A stretch of DNA of 64,000 nucleotides, taken from the NCBI GenBank assembly GCA_018334015.1, contig JAGXTI010000014.1, positions 62,001-126,000 of the forward strand. Direction: 5' to 3'. The notes beneath the pieces are model-generated. The model saw only the letters and a list, made by a program, of their open reading frames with translations. It was not told the origin of the DNA and ran no database searches. Source of the stretch: Silanimonas sp. GTDB lineage: Bacteria; Pseudomonadota; Gammaproteobacteria; Xanthomonadales; Xanthomonadaceae. This document shows, one piece after another, positions 47,840-56,658 of this stretch (positions are counted from its first letter, which is position 1; each line of letters begins with the position of its first letter). A program made the position numbers and the translations under genes.

Positions 47840-49282
47840 ATGGCCTCGAACCGTTCGCTGCTTGCCCCCACGGCCTTTCTGTTGACCACCCTGCTGGCCG
47901 CCACGCCGGCCATCGCCCAGACCGCCGCCGCCGCCGCCCCGGCGCGGGCGGCACTGGTGCAGTTGCCAGACTTCACCGCCCTGGTCGATCAGGTGACGCC
48001 CTCGGTGGTCAACATCGAGGCCAGCAGCCAGGCCCCGCGCCGCGACCTGCAGAACCTGCCCGGCGCCGAGGCCCTGCCGGAGATCTTCCGCCGCTTCATC
48101 GGGCCGGGCATGCCGCCGTTGCCGCGTGGTGGTGGCGTGTCCTCCGGCACCGGCTTCGTCACCAGTGCCGACGGTTACATCCTCACCAACCACCACGTCA
48201 TCGAAGGTGCCGATCGCGTCATCGTCCGTTTCAGCGACCGTCGCGAGATGGAAGCCCGGATCGTCGGTTCCGACCCGCTCTCCGACATCGCCGTGCTCAA
48301 GGTCGAGGCCCGCGGCCTCAACCCGGTGCGGATCGGCGATGCCCGCAGCCTGCGGCCGGGGCAGTGGGTGGTGGCGATCGGCTCGCCCTTCGGTTTCGAC
48401 TACTCGGTGACCGCCGGCGTGGTGTCCGGCATCAACCGCCGCAGCATGGACCCCGGCCAGCAGTACGTGCCCTTCATCCAGACCGACGTCGCCATCAACC
48501 GCGGCAATTCCGGCGGGCCGCTGCTCAACGTCCGCGGCGAGGTGGTCGGCGTCAATTCGCAGATCTACAGCAACACCGGCGGCTTCATCGGTGTCAGCTT
48601 CGCCATCCCGATCGACGTGGCGATGAACACCGCGCGGCAGTTGCGCGAAACCGGTGAAGTCCGGCGCGGCGTGCTCGGCGTGCAGATCGCCGAGGTCAGC
48701 CGCGAGCGCGCCGGGGAACTCGGCCTGCCGCGCCCGGTCGGTGCCTTCGTCAACAGCGTCAACAACGGCAGCGCCGCCGATCGTGCTGGCATCCGCCCCG
48801 GCGATGTGATCCTCGCTTTCAATGGCCGCGAGATCATGAACGCTTCCGACCTGCCGCCGCAGGTCGGCCTGCTGGCGCCGGGTAGCCGCGCCACCGTCAG
48901 CGTGCACCGGGGCGGTGCGCGCCGCGACCTCGTCGTCACCCTCGACGCCCTCGATGGCGCCGCCGTGGCGGCCGCCCGTCCTTCGGCCCCGGCGGCCACG
49001 GCCAACCCGCTCGGCCTGGTGGCCGAGCCGGTCGATGCCGCTACTCGCGAACGCCTCGGCCTGGGGGCCCGTGAAGGGGTGCGGATCGCTCGGGTGGGCT
49101 CGGCGTTGGCCCGTCAGGCCGGCCTGAACCCCGGCGATGTGGTGCTGGCGGTGAACGGCACCGAGGTCGGCACGCCGCAGGCTTTTGAGACCGCGCTGGG
49201 CCGGGTCGAAAGCGGGCAGACCCTGCGCCTGCTGGTGCGCAATGCCACCAGCACGGGGTTTGTCGAGCTGCCGATGCCCTGA
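47840..49282 (+). CDS. degP: Periplasmic serine protease DegP/MucD (HtrA family)
   Basis: A 480-residue protease-chaperone. It has a signal peptide (cleavage likely after ATPAIA), a trypsin-like domain with His119 in NHHVIEG, Asp149 in LSDIAVLK and Ser224 in RGNSGGPLLN, then two PDZ domains (from about residue 275 and about 395). It degrades misfolded envelope proteins. The ATG at 47840 is chosen because it starts the signal peptide. Confidence 0.94.
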   Translation: MASNRSLLAPTAFLLTTLLAATPAIAQTAAAAAPARAALVQLPDFTALVDQVTPSVVNIEASSQAPRRDLQNLPGAEALPEIFRRFIGPGMPPLPRGGGVSSGTGFVTSADGYILTNHHVIEGADRVIVRFSDRREMEARIVGSDPLSDIAVLKVEARGLNPVRIGDARSLRPGQWVVAIGSPFGFDYSVTAGVVSGINRRSMDPGQQYVPFIQTDVAINRGNSGGPLLNVRGEVVGVNSQIYSNTGGFIGVSFAIPIDVAMNTARQLRETGEVRRGVLGVQIAEVSRERAGELGLPRPVGAFVNSVNNGSAADRAGIRPGDVILAFNGREIMNASDLPPQVGLLAPGSRATVSVHRGGARRDLVVTLDALDGAAVAAARPSAPAATANPLGLVAEPVDAATRERLGLGAREGVRIARVGSALARQAGLNPGDVVLAVNGTEVGTPQAFETALGRVESGQTLRLLVRNATSTGFVELPMP

Positions 49283-49296
49283 GCAGCCGCTGCAAG

Positions 49297-49319
49297 GGCC
49301 GGCCCTTCGCGGGCCGGCC
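49297..49319 (+). terminator. GC hairpin after degP
   Basis: A perfect 9-bp stem (GGCCGGCCC against GGGCCGGCC) with a TTCGC loop lies 14 nt after the degP stop. There is no T-run, so it is either an inefficient terminator or a 3'-end stabiliser before lepA. Confidence 0.5.
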
Positions 49320-49390
49320 ACGGCTGGGCGGTCGCACCGTGCGATACTGCCGCGTTCCCCTCGCGTGACCGCCCGTTCCAGCCCCCAGCC

Positions 49391-51190
49391 ATGCAGCACA
49401 TCCGCAATTTTTCCATCATCGCCCACGTCGACCACGGCAAGTCGACACTGGCCGACCGCATCATCCAGCTCTGCGGCGGCCTCGAGGAACGCGAGATGGA
49501 GGCGCAGGTGCTCGATTCGAACCCGATCGAGCGCGAACGCGGCATCACCATCAAAGCGCAGTCGGTGTCTTTGCCCTACACCGCGAACGACGGCCAGACC
49601 TACCAGCTCAATTTCATCGACACGCCGGGCCATGTCGATTTCAGCTACGAGGTGAGCCGCTCGCTGGCCGCCTGCGAGGGCGCGCTGCTGGTGGTCGATG
49701 CCGCCCAGGGGGTCGAGGCGCAGTCGGTGGCCAACTGCTACACCGCGGTCGAGCAGGGCCTCGAGGTGGTGCCGGTGCTCAACAAGATCGACCTGCCCAC
49801 CGCCGACATCGAACGCGCCAAGCGCGAGATCGAAGCCGTCATCGGCATCGACGCCGAGGATGCGGTGGCGATTTCGGCCAAGACCGGCCTCAATGTGCGC
49901 GACGTGCTCGAAGCCATCGTCGCCCGCATCCCGCCGCCCAAGGTCGGTGACACCGATCGGCTGCAGGCGCTGATCATCGACTCCTGGTTCGACAACTACC
50001 TGGGCGTGGTGTCGCTGGTTCGCGTCATGCAGGGCGAGATCCGCAAGGGCGACAAGATCCTGGTGATGTCGACCGGCCGCACGCACGAAGTCGATGCGGT
50101 CGGCGTGTTCACGCCGAAGCGCAAGAACAAGGACGCGCTGCTGCCGGGCGAGGTGGGCTGGATCAACGCCTCGATCAAGGACGTGCACGGCGCGCCGGTC
50201 GGCGACACCCTGACCTCGGCCAAAAACCCTGCGGCCAAGCCGCTGCCGGGTTTCCAGACCATGCAGCCGCGGGTGTTTGCCGGCCTGTTCCCGACCGCCG
50301 CCGACGACTACCCGGCCTTGCGCGAGGCGCTGGAGAAGCTCCGACTCAACGATGCCGCCCTGCAGTTCGAACCGGAAAGCTCGGAGGCGATGGGCTTTGG
50401 TTTCCGCTGCGGCTTCCTCGGCATGCTGCACATGGAGATCGTGCAGGAGCGCCTCGAGCGCGAGTACGACCTCGATCTCGTCACCACCGCACCGACCGTG
50501 GTCTACGAACTGCTGCAGACCGACGGCCAGGTGGTGAAGCTCGACAACCCGGCGCGGTTGCCGCCGGCCAACAAGATCGAGGAGATCCGCGAGCCGATCA
50601 TCCGTGCCAACATTCTCACGCCCGAGGAATACATCGGCAACATCATCAAACTCTGCGAGGAGAAGCGCGGCAACCAGGTCGGCATCACCTACCTCGGCAG
50701 CCAGGTGCAGATCGCCTACGAGTTGCCGATGGCCGAGGTGGTGCTCGACTTCTTCGACCGTCTCAAGTCGGTGTCGCGCGGCTACGCCTCGCTCGACTAC
50801 CACTTCCTGCGCTTCGAGGCCGGTCCCTTCGTGCGCGTCGATGTGTTGATCAACGGCGACAAGGTCGATGCCATGTCGATGATCCTGCACCGCGCCCATG
50901 CCGACCGCCGCGGCCGCGACCTCTGCGAGCGCATGCGCGAGCTGATTCCGCGGCAGATGTTCGATGTCGCCATCCAGGCCGCGGTCGGCTCGCAGATCAT
51001 CGCCCGCAGCACGGTCAAGGCGATGCGCAAGAACGTGCTCGCCAAGTGCTACGGCGGCGATGCCACGCGCAAGAAGAAGCTTCTCGAGAAGCAGAAGGAA
51101 GGCAAGAAGCGGATGAAGCAGTTCGGTCGCGTCGAGATCCCGCAGGAGGCCTTCCTCGCCGTGCTGTCCGTCGATAACAACGCCAAATGA
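49391..51190 (+). CDS. lepA: Translation elongation factor 4 (LepA)
   Basis: A 599-residue ribosomal GTPase. G1 is AHVDHGKST, then [24 protein letters not shown] and SAKTG. Domain V and the LepA-specific C-terminal basic domain ([35 protein letters not shown]) are intact. The lepA-lepB pair is conserved across proteobacteria. Confidence 0.98.
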   Translation: MQHIRNFSIIAHVDHGKSTLADRIIQLCGGLEEREMEAQVLDSNPIERERGITIKAQSVSLPYTANDGQTYQLNFIDTPGHVDFSYEVSRSLAACEGALLVVDAAQGVEAQSVANCYTAVEQGLEVVPVLNKIDLPTADIERAKREIEAVIGIDAEDAVAISAKTGLNVRDVLEAIVARIPPPKVGDTDRLQALIIDSWFDNYLGVVSLVRVMQGEIRKGDKILVMSTGRTHEVDAVGVFTPKRKNKDALLPGEVGWINASIKDVHGAPVGDTLTSAKNPAAKPLPGFQTMQPRVFAGLFPTAADDYPALREALEKLRLNDAALQFEPESSEAMGFGFRCGFLGMLHMEIVQERLEREYDLDLVTTAPTVVYELLQTDGQVVKLDNPARLPPANKIEEIREPIIRANILTPEEYIGNIIKLCEEKRGNQVGITYLGSQVQIAYELPMAEVVLDFFDRLKSVSRGYASLDYHFLRFEAGPFVRVDVLINGDKVDAMSMILHRAHADRRGRDLCERMRELIPRQMFDVAIQAAVGSQIIARSTVKAMRKNVLAKCYGGDATRKKKLLEKQKEGKKRMKQFGRVEIPQEAFLAVLSVDNNAK

Positions 51191-51200
51191 GATTCCCCGA

Positions 51201-52031
51201 GTGAGCCTTGACTTCGCCCTGATCCTGACCCTGCTCACCCTGGTTTGTGGCCTGCTCTGGGGCCTTGACCGCTTCGTGCTGGCGCCGCGCCGGCGCGCCT
51301 TGGCGGGCGATGCGGCCAAGCCCAACGAGACCCTCGACTTCTTCGCTTCGCTGTTTCCGATCCTCGCTGTGATCCTTGTGCTGCGCAGCTTCGTCTACGA
51401 GCCCTTCCGCATTCCTTCGAGCTCGATGATGCCGACCCTGCTGATCGGCGATTTCATTCTGGTCAACAAGTTCGCCTACGGCCTGCGCCTGCCGGTCACC
51501 GACACCAAGATCCTCGCGCTGGGCTCGCCGGAACGCGGCGATGTGGTGGTGTTCCGCTATCCGGGCCGCAACCCGCCGCTGCCGAACGACCCGCCGGTCG
51601 GCACCGACTACATCAAGCGCGTCATCGGCCTGCCCGGCGATCTGATCCTCGTCGCGGACAACCGCATCACGCTCAACGGCGAGCCGCTCGTCTACCACGG
51701 TGGCGAGGTGTTCGTCGGTACCGGGCCGCGTGCCGCGGTGGAGATGACCGGCGCCCGCCGCTACATGGAAACGCTGGTGCCGGAGCGTCCGCACGCCATC
51801 CTCACTGACGCGCCGTTCTTCGCCCCACGCGGCGACGGCGAGTTCAGGGTGCCCGAGGGCCATTATTTCGTCATGGGCGACAACCGCGACGCCTCCGACG
51901 ACAGCCGTTTCTGGGGCTTCGTGCCGGCCGCCAACCTGGCCGGCCGCGCCGACCTGATCTGGCTCAACTGCTCGAACTGGGCTTGCATGGACAGCTTCGA
52001 TTGGCGTCGAATGGGCAACGTCATCCACTGA
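51201..52031 (+). CDS. lepB: Signal peptidase I
   Basis: A 276-residue membrane protease that removes Sec and Tat signal peptides. It has two membrane segments (residues about 4-23 and 48-64). The catalytic Ser75 is in PSSSMMPTL and the general-base Lys139 in TDYIKRVIGLPGD. GDNRDASDDSRFWGFVP is the conserved box E. It starts with GTG 10 nt after lepA. Confidence 0.96.
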   Translation: MSLDFALILTLLTLVCGLLWGLDRFVLAPRRRALAGDAAKPNETLDFFASLFPILAVILVLRSFVYEPFRIPSSSMMPTLLIGDFILVNKFAYGLRLPVTDTKILALGSPERGDVVVFRYPGRNPPLPNDPPVGTDYIKRVIGLPGDLILVADNRITLNGEPLVYHGGEVFVGTGPRAAVEMTGARRYMETLVPERPHAILTDAPFFAPRGDGEFRVPEGHYFVMGDNRDASDDSRFWGFVPAANLAGRADLIWLNCSNWACMDSFDWRRMGNVIH

Positions 52032-52048
52032 CCCGAAGGGCACCGCCG

Positions 52049-52411
52049 ATGCATTCCCGCCAGCGTGGCATCAGTTTCATCGCCTTCCTGATCGTGCTCG
52101 CCGTGGGCGGTTTCTTCCTCTACCTCGGCATGCGGATCGGGCCGACCTACCTCGAGTACTGGACAATCCGGACCGCCGTCAACGAGGTTGCCGCCGAGGC
52201 CGGCACCGCCGACATCGCCGAGTTGCGGCGTGCCATGGACCGGCGCATGACCATCGATTACGCCGGCTCCTTCCGGCCCGAGTTCATCCGCGTGGTGCGC
52301 GAGGGCGACCAGATCAACCTGGTGCTGCACTACGAGATCCGCCGGCCGCTGATCCACAACCTCGATTTCGTCGCCCGTTTCGACCATTCGGCGCCGATCC
52401 GTCAGCCCTGA
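52049..52411 (+). CDS. DUF4845 membrane protein
   Basis: A 120-residue protein with an N-terminal type IV-pilin-like hydrophobic segment (RGISFIAFLIVLAVGGFFLYLGM). This places a small soluble domain outside the membrane. It matches DUF4845, a gene regularly found between lepB and rnc in gammaproteobacteria. Function is unknown. Confidence 0.88.
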   Translation: MHSRQRGISFIAFLIVLAVGGFFLYLGMRIGPTYLEYWTIRTAVNEVAAEAGTADIAELRRAMDRRMTIDYAGSFRPEFIRVVREGDQINLVLHYEIRRPLIHNLDFVARFDHSAPIRQP

Positions 52412-52414
52412 GTC

Positions 52415-53113
52415 ATGCCGGCCGGTTTCGGGCATGGCTTCGCCGATCCGGCGCTGCTCACCACAGCGCTGCGCCACCGCAGTGCCGGTGCCCCGCACAA
52501 CGAGCGTCTCGAATTCCTGGGTGATGCCGTGCTGGCCCTGCTGGTGGCCGAGGCCCTGCACGCGCGCTGGCCGCAGGCCGACGAGGGCGCGCTGACCCGG
52601 GCTCGTTCCCGGCTGGTGTGCGAGCCGCACCTGGCCGGCATCGCCCGCGGTCTGGGGCTGGGCGAGCAACTGGCGATGGGACCGGGCGAGTTGCGTTCGG
52701 GTGGCCGGCAGCGCGAGTCCATCCTGGCGGACGCGCTGGAGGCCGTGGTCGGGGCGATCTACGCCGACGGCGGCCTCGAGGCCTGTCGCCGGGTCGTGCT
52801 GCCCTGGTTCGAGGCTGGGCTGGCGACCATGCCGGACGGCAAGGCCGAGAAAGACCCCAAGACCCGCCTGCAGGAATGGCTGCAGGCCCGCCAATGGCCG
52901 CGTCCCGAATACGAACTGGTGGAGGCCCGCGGCCCCGACCATGCCCGCCATTTCCGTGTCCGCGCCCGCGCCGGTGAGCCGCTGCTGGACGTGGAAGGCG
53001 AGGGTGCCTCCCTGCGCCATGCCGAGCAGGCCGCCGCCGATGCCCTGCTGGTCGCGCTGGAGGCACAGCATCCCAAGCGCGGCCGCAGCCCGACGGGCGA
53101 TCCCGCCCGCTGA
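52415..53113 (+). CDS. rnc: Ribonuclease III
   Basis: A 232-residue double-strand-specific nuclease that matures rRNA and cleaves structured mRNAs. The signature [12 protein letters not shown] (residues 29-40) and the second acidic cluster [12 protein letters not shown] are present, followed by a dsRNA-binding domain at the C-terminus. It starts 3 nt after the DUF4845 gene. Confidence 0.96.
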   Translation: MPAGFGHGFADPALLTTALRHRSAGAPHNERLEFLGDAVLALLVAEALHARWPQADEGALTRARSRLVCEPHLAGIARGLGLGEQLAMGPGELRSGGRQRESILADALEAVVGAIYADGGLEACRRVVLPWFEAGLATMPDGKAEKDPKTRLQEWLQARQWPRPEYELVEARGPDHARHFRVRARAGEPLLDVEGEGASLRHAEQAAADALLVALEAQHPKRGRSPTGDPAR

Positions 53114-53147
53114 GCGCGTCGGCACCCGCGGCGGCTACACTGCCAGC

Positions 53148-54062
53148 ATGAGCACGCCCTCGCCCGAAGACACTCCGCACCGCGCCGGCACCATCGCCGT
53201 GCTCGGCCGTCCCAACGTGGGCAAGTCCACGCTGGTCAACGCCTTGGTGGGTGCCAAGGTCAGCATCGTTTCCCCCAAACCGCAGACCACCCGCCATCGT
53301 CTGCTCGGCATCGCCACCTTCCAGGACGGCCAGATCGCCCTCGTCGACACCCCCGGTCTGCACCGTGATCCGGACGGCCGGGCGATGAACCGCTACATGA
53401 ACCGCGCCGCCCGCCGTGCCGTCGATGACGTCGATGGTGCGGCCCTGGTGGTCGAGGCCGGGCGCTGGACCGACGAGGACAGCCTCGCCTACAAGGTGCT
53501 GGGCGATGCCGGCGTGCCGGTGGTGCTGGTCATCAACAAGGTCGACAAGCTGGTCGAGAAGGGTGCATTGCTGCCCTTCATCGCCGAGGTGACCAAGGAC
53601 CGCCAGTTCGCCGCCGTGCATCCGGTCTCGGCGCGCAAGCAGGACGGCCTGCGCCCGCTGATCAAGAGCCTGCTGGCCCTGCTGCCGGAATCGCCGCCGC
53701 TGTTCGCCGAGGACGAGATCACCGATCGCAGCGAGCGTTTCCTCGCCGCCGAGCTGGTGCGCGAGCAACTGATGCGCAAGCTTGGCCAGGAAGTGCCCTA
53801 CTCGACGACGGTCGAGATCGAGAAATTCGAGGAAGAGGGCGACAAACTTCGGATCGCCGCCATCGTCTGGGTCGAGCGCGAGGGCCAGAAGGCCATCGTC
53901 ATCGGCCAGGGCGGCGAGATGCTCAAGCTGATCGGCAGCGCGGCGCGGATCGCGATGGAGAAGCTGTTCGGCCGCCGGGTCTTCCTGCAGACCTGGGTGC
54001 GGGTCCGCGAGGGCTGGTCGGACGACGAGGCCGCACTGCGCCAGTTCGGCTACGGCGAGTGA
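53148..54062 (+). CDS. era: GTPase Era
   Basis: A 304-residue GTPase that helps assemble the 30S subunit. G1 is GRPNVGKST (residues 20-28), G3 is DTPGLH, G4 is NKVDK. The KH domain at the C-terminus holds [25 protein letters not shown]. It follows rnc, the universal arrangement. A TACACT box 6 nt before the ATG may give a separate leaderless message. Confidence 0.97.
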   Translation: MSTPSPEDTPHRAGTIAVLGRPNVGKSTLVNALVGAKVSIVSPKPQTTRHRLLGIATFQDGQIALVDTPGLHRDPDGRAMNRYMNRAARRAVDDVDGAALVVEAGRWTDEDSLAYKVLGDAGVPVVLVINKVDKLVEKGALLPFIAEVTKDRQFAAVHPVSARKQDGLRPLIKSLLALLPESPPLFAEDEITDRSERFLAAELVREQLMRKLGQEVPYSTTVEIEKFEEEGDKLRIAAIVWVEREGQKAIVIGQGGEMLKLIGSAARIAMEKLFGRRVFLQTWVRVREGWSDDEAALRQFGYGE

Positions 54063-54081
54063 GGCCGGCGGCGGCCCGGCC

Positions 54082-54816
54082 ATGCGCATTGACGGCGAGC
54101 CGGCCTTCGTTCTCCACGCGAGGCCCTGGCGCGAGACCAGCCTGCTGGTCGAACTGCTGACCGCCAACCACGGCCGTGTCGGCGCGGTGGCGCGTGGCGT
54201 GCAGGGTCCGAAGCAGCAGGCCCGGCGCGCTGCCTTGCAACCCTGGCAGCGGATCACCCTGGCCGCCGATGGCCGCGGCGAACTCTGGACCCTGCGGCAG
54301 TGGGAGGCCCTCGACACGCCACCGCGTCTGGCCGGCGAGGCCGCGCTGGCCGGCTTCTACGTGCACGAACTGCTGCTGCGCCTGCTGCCGCGCCAGGACC
54401 CTGCCGAGCGGGTGTTTGCCCGCCACGCCGAACTCCGCCAAGCGCTCGGCGGCGGCGGCGAGACCCTGGCCTGGACCCTGCGCCGTTGGGAGCGCGATCT
54501 GCTCGATCTGCTGGGCCTGGGCCTCGACTGGGGCCGGGCCGCCGACGGCCAGGCGCTCGACCCGGTGGCGCGCTACCGCATCGATCCCGAGCAGGGCCCT
54601 TGGCGCGACCCCGGCCAGGAGCGCGGCAGCGTGCGCGGCAGCGCGCTGCTGGCCTTGGCCGCCGACCGTCGGCCCGCCGACGAGGATTTGCCCGACCTGC
54701 GCCGGGCCTTGCGCGGGGTGATCGAACACCAGCTCGAGGGCCGGCCGCTGCGCAGCTGGAGCCTGTGGGCCGATGTGCGGCAGGCCGTGGCCGCCTCCGA
54801 GCGGCAACTGCCCTAG
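54082..54816 (+). CDS. recO: DNA repair protein RecO
   Basis: A 244-residue protein of the RecFOR pathway that displaces SSB and loads RecA. It has the N-terminal OB domain (FVLHARPWRETSLLVELLT) and the central helical bundle FYVHELLLRLLPRQDP. The four zinc-binding cysteines found in some RecO proteins are absent. The TAG stop lies in a CTAG at the edge of the 1.1-kb element downstream. RecR, its partner, is at 14.1 kb. Confidence 0.93.
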   Translation: MRIDGEPAFVLHARPWRETSLLVELLTANHGRVGAVARGVQGPKQQARRAALQPWQRITLAADGRGELWTLRQWEALDTPPRLAGEAALAGFYVHELLLRLLPRQDPAERVFARHAELRQALGGGGETLAWTLRRWERDLLDLLGLGLDWGRAADGQALDPVARYRIDPEQGPWRDPGQERGSVRGSALLALAADRRPADEDLPDLRRALRGVIEHQLEGRPLRSWSLWADVRQAVAASERQLP

Positions 54817-54841
54817 TTCACTGCGCCGCGTTGTTCGGCAT

Positions 54842-54983
54842 TTATTGTCGCCCTGACTGCGTTGGCGCGGCCCTGGCGCGAGCGACTTTGGCGAGGATGT
54901 GATCGGCGCTGACTGTCCAGAGATGTCGCGGAAGAAGCGCCCGACCATGTTCAGCCACGACGCACGGGTCGTGGTGCCCGGAG
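54842..54983 (-). pseudogene. Degraded C-terminal fragment of an IS630-family transposase
   Basis: On the minus strand one frame reads RASWLNMVGRFFRDIS. After a frame change it continues as LWTVSADHILAKVARARAA, then a stop at 54842. Both blocks are characteristic of the C-terminus of IS630 transposases (SWLN-VERFF, then WT-SA--IL-KV). About 25 codons normally between them are missing, so the two parts are joined by a deletion and frameshift. The DDE catalytic residues are not present. The stop lies 26 bp from the element's left end, as in intact IS630 copies. Confidence 0.75.
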
Positions 54984-54997
54984 CAGTACCCACACCG

Positions 54998-55946
54998 CAG
55001 CAGGCCGGGAGCCCGGAACTGCACCTCCGCCGCGACAGGCCGGGGGCCTGCGGCGGACTCGGGCCGGTTGGTGTGCGGCAAGCAACCCGACGGGCCGACC
55101 GAAGGGCGCATCCTTGGCGCCCTCGGTCGGTGCGCCCGTCCGAGGCGCACCCTGCGGGCCTGTCGTCTGATCACCGGGCTGGCCCTCGAATTCCGCCGCC
55201 GGCCCCCAGCCTGTCTTGCGGGGTGCTTCGCGGCTGCGGCGGTGATGGCGTGAGTAGCACAAAGCCGTCTTCCGAACTCCATCTTCACTTCGCATCCCTC
55301 GGCCGATGCCCGTCACCGAGCGCCGCGCCAGCGCGGCCTCGCGGACAGCGAAGCGAGCCATGGAGGGCGAGCGTCGGCGAATGCGGAGCGGGACGCGGAG
55401 CCTGAGCCGTCGCGTCCGCAGGTCGCGCGAGGGCAGGCGCGAGGGCGTGGTCTTAATCCGTGCGCCAGCAGGTCGGGACGCGCCCGGAGCAGCACCCCCG
55501 CCACGACAGGCCGGGGCCTGTGGCGGACTCGGGCCGGTTGGTGTGCGGCAAGCAAGCCGACGGGCCGACCGATGGGCACATCCTGTGCCCGCGGTCGGTG
55601 CGCCCGTCCGGGGCGCACCCTGCGGGCCTGGCGTCTGATCACCTGGTTGGCCCTCGAAATCCGCCGCAAGCCCCCAGCCTGCCTTGCGGGGTGCTTCGAG
55701 GCTGCGCAGTTGATGCCGGAACGCGCACGAAGCCCGTCTTCGCTTCGCATCCTTTGGGTGGATCCCATCCTGCGGCCAATGCCCATCAACGAGCGCCGCG
55801 CCAGCGCGGCCTCGTGGACAGCGAAGCGAGCCAGGGATGGCGAGCGGCGGCGAATGCGTAGCGGGACGCGGAGCCTGAGCCGTCGCGTCCGCAGGTCGCG
55901 CGTCGGCAGGCGCGAGGGCATGGCCTTGTTCCGCGCTCCAGCAGGC
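54998..55946. repeat. Two tandem A+B repeat units (about 470 bp each)
   Basis: Unit 1 spans about 54998-55467, unit 2 about 55468-55946. The invariant 42-nt core of module B is at 55388-55429 and 55861-55902, exactly 473 bp apart. Module A of each unit has an inner stem (55097-55109 with 55116-55128; 55567-55580 with 55584-55596). The units are similar but not identical, so this is an old duplication. No gene is supported here, although several long Arg/Pro-rich frames are open. Confidence 0.85.
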
Positions 55947-55958
55947 CGGCGCAGTGCA

Positions 55959-56627
55959 CTAGCGGTTCGGGTCGTTGTTCGCGAGGCTTTGGTCGATCCG
56001 TGCGAACACCTGCCGGGCGGCTTCCGCCGAAGCGGGATCGGCATGCAGCCGGTTTACCGCCTCGGCCAGCGCACGGGCACCGACAAAGGCGCAGCCGGCC
56101 TTGAGCTGGTGCAGCACACGGCGCACCGCCTCGGCATCGCCGGCGGCCAGCGCCACCTCGAGCCGCTCGCGTTGGTGCGGCAACTCGGCCAAGAACAGTT
56201 CGCGCAGCCGGGTCAGGGTGTCGGTGGCACCGCCCACGGCGGCCAGCGCGACGCGGTCCTCCCAGTCGGGGTCGCCCAGCCAGGGTCGCAGTGCGATCCG
56301 CAGGGCCGGCGCGGTGATCGGTTTGGCGAGGGCGGCGGCAAAACCGCAGGCCAGCAGCCGGCGACGGCGATCGCCGTCGAGTTCGGCGGTGAAGGCCACC
56401 GCCGGGCTGTCGTTGCCGAGCGCGCGCTGGCGGGCCAGCCAGGCATCGCCTTGGCCATCGGGCAGACCCACATCGACCAGCAGCAGATCGTAACGGGCTT
56501 CGGCGCAGTGGTCGCCGGCCTCAGCCAGTGTGCGCACCGCATCGACCCGCACACCGCCGCACAGGGCATCGGTGACAAAAGCTCGACTGGCGGCGTCGTC
56601 CTCGACCAGCAGGACGGTTAGGCTCAT
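55959..56627 (-). CDS. Orphan response regulator with receiver and Hpt domains
   Basis: A 222-residue protein. Residues 1-120 form a receiver domain with acidic pair Glu9/Asp10, phospho-acceptor Asp52 (LLVDVGLPDG), Thr80 and Lys102 (ALAKPIT). Residues about 125-215 form a histidine phosphotransfer domain with His173 in VLHQLKAGCAFVGA; the usual Gly after Lys is Ala. There is no DNA-binding output, so it is a phosphorelay link. No kinase gene is adjacent. The TAG stop lies in the CTAG at the right end of the 1.1-kb element. Confidence 0.85.
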   Translation of the reverse strand: MSLTVLLVEDDAASRAFVTDALCGGVRVDAVRTLAEAGDHCAEARYDLLLVDVGLPDGQGDAWLARQRALGNDSPAVAFTAELDGDRRRRLLACGFAAALAKPITAPALRIALRPWLGDPDWEDRVALAAVGGATDTLTRLRELFLAELPHQRERLEVALAAGDAEAVRRVLHQLKAGCAFVGARALAEAVNRLHADPASAEAARQVFARIDQSLANNDPNR

Positions 56628-56658
56628 GCATCCCTCCTGGACACCAAGGCCGACGAGG

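Larger units (their letters stand above)
54816..55959. mobile_element. 1.1-kb composite element: IS630-family relic plus two tandem repeat units
   Basis: The gap between recO and the REC-Hpt gene is bounded by matching ends: left GTTCACTGCGCCG (54816-54828) and right, in reverse, GTGCACTGCGCCG (55947-55959). These are 12 of 13 identical and are flanked on each side by TA within CTAG. A degraded transposase tail lies just inside the left end. The rest is two tandem copies of a 470-bp A+B repeat unit. There is no functional gene. Confidence 0.65.

Noticed and set aside
54899-56621. Several open frames of 100-350 codons across the repeat units at 54.9-56.6 kb
   Set aside because: Translations are Arg/Pro-rich, do not match between tandem copies in the same frame, and run into the real REC-Hpt gene. 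They are by-products of the GC-rich repeats.
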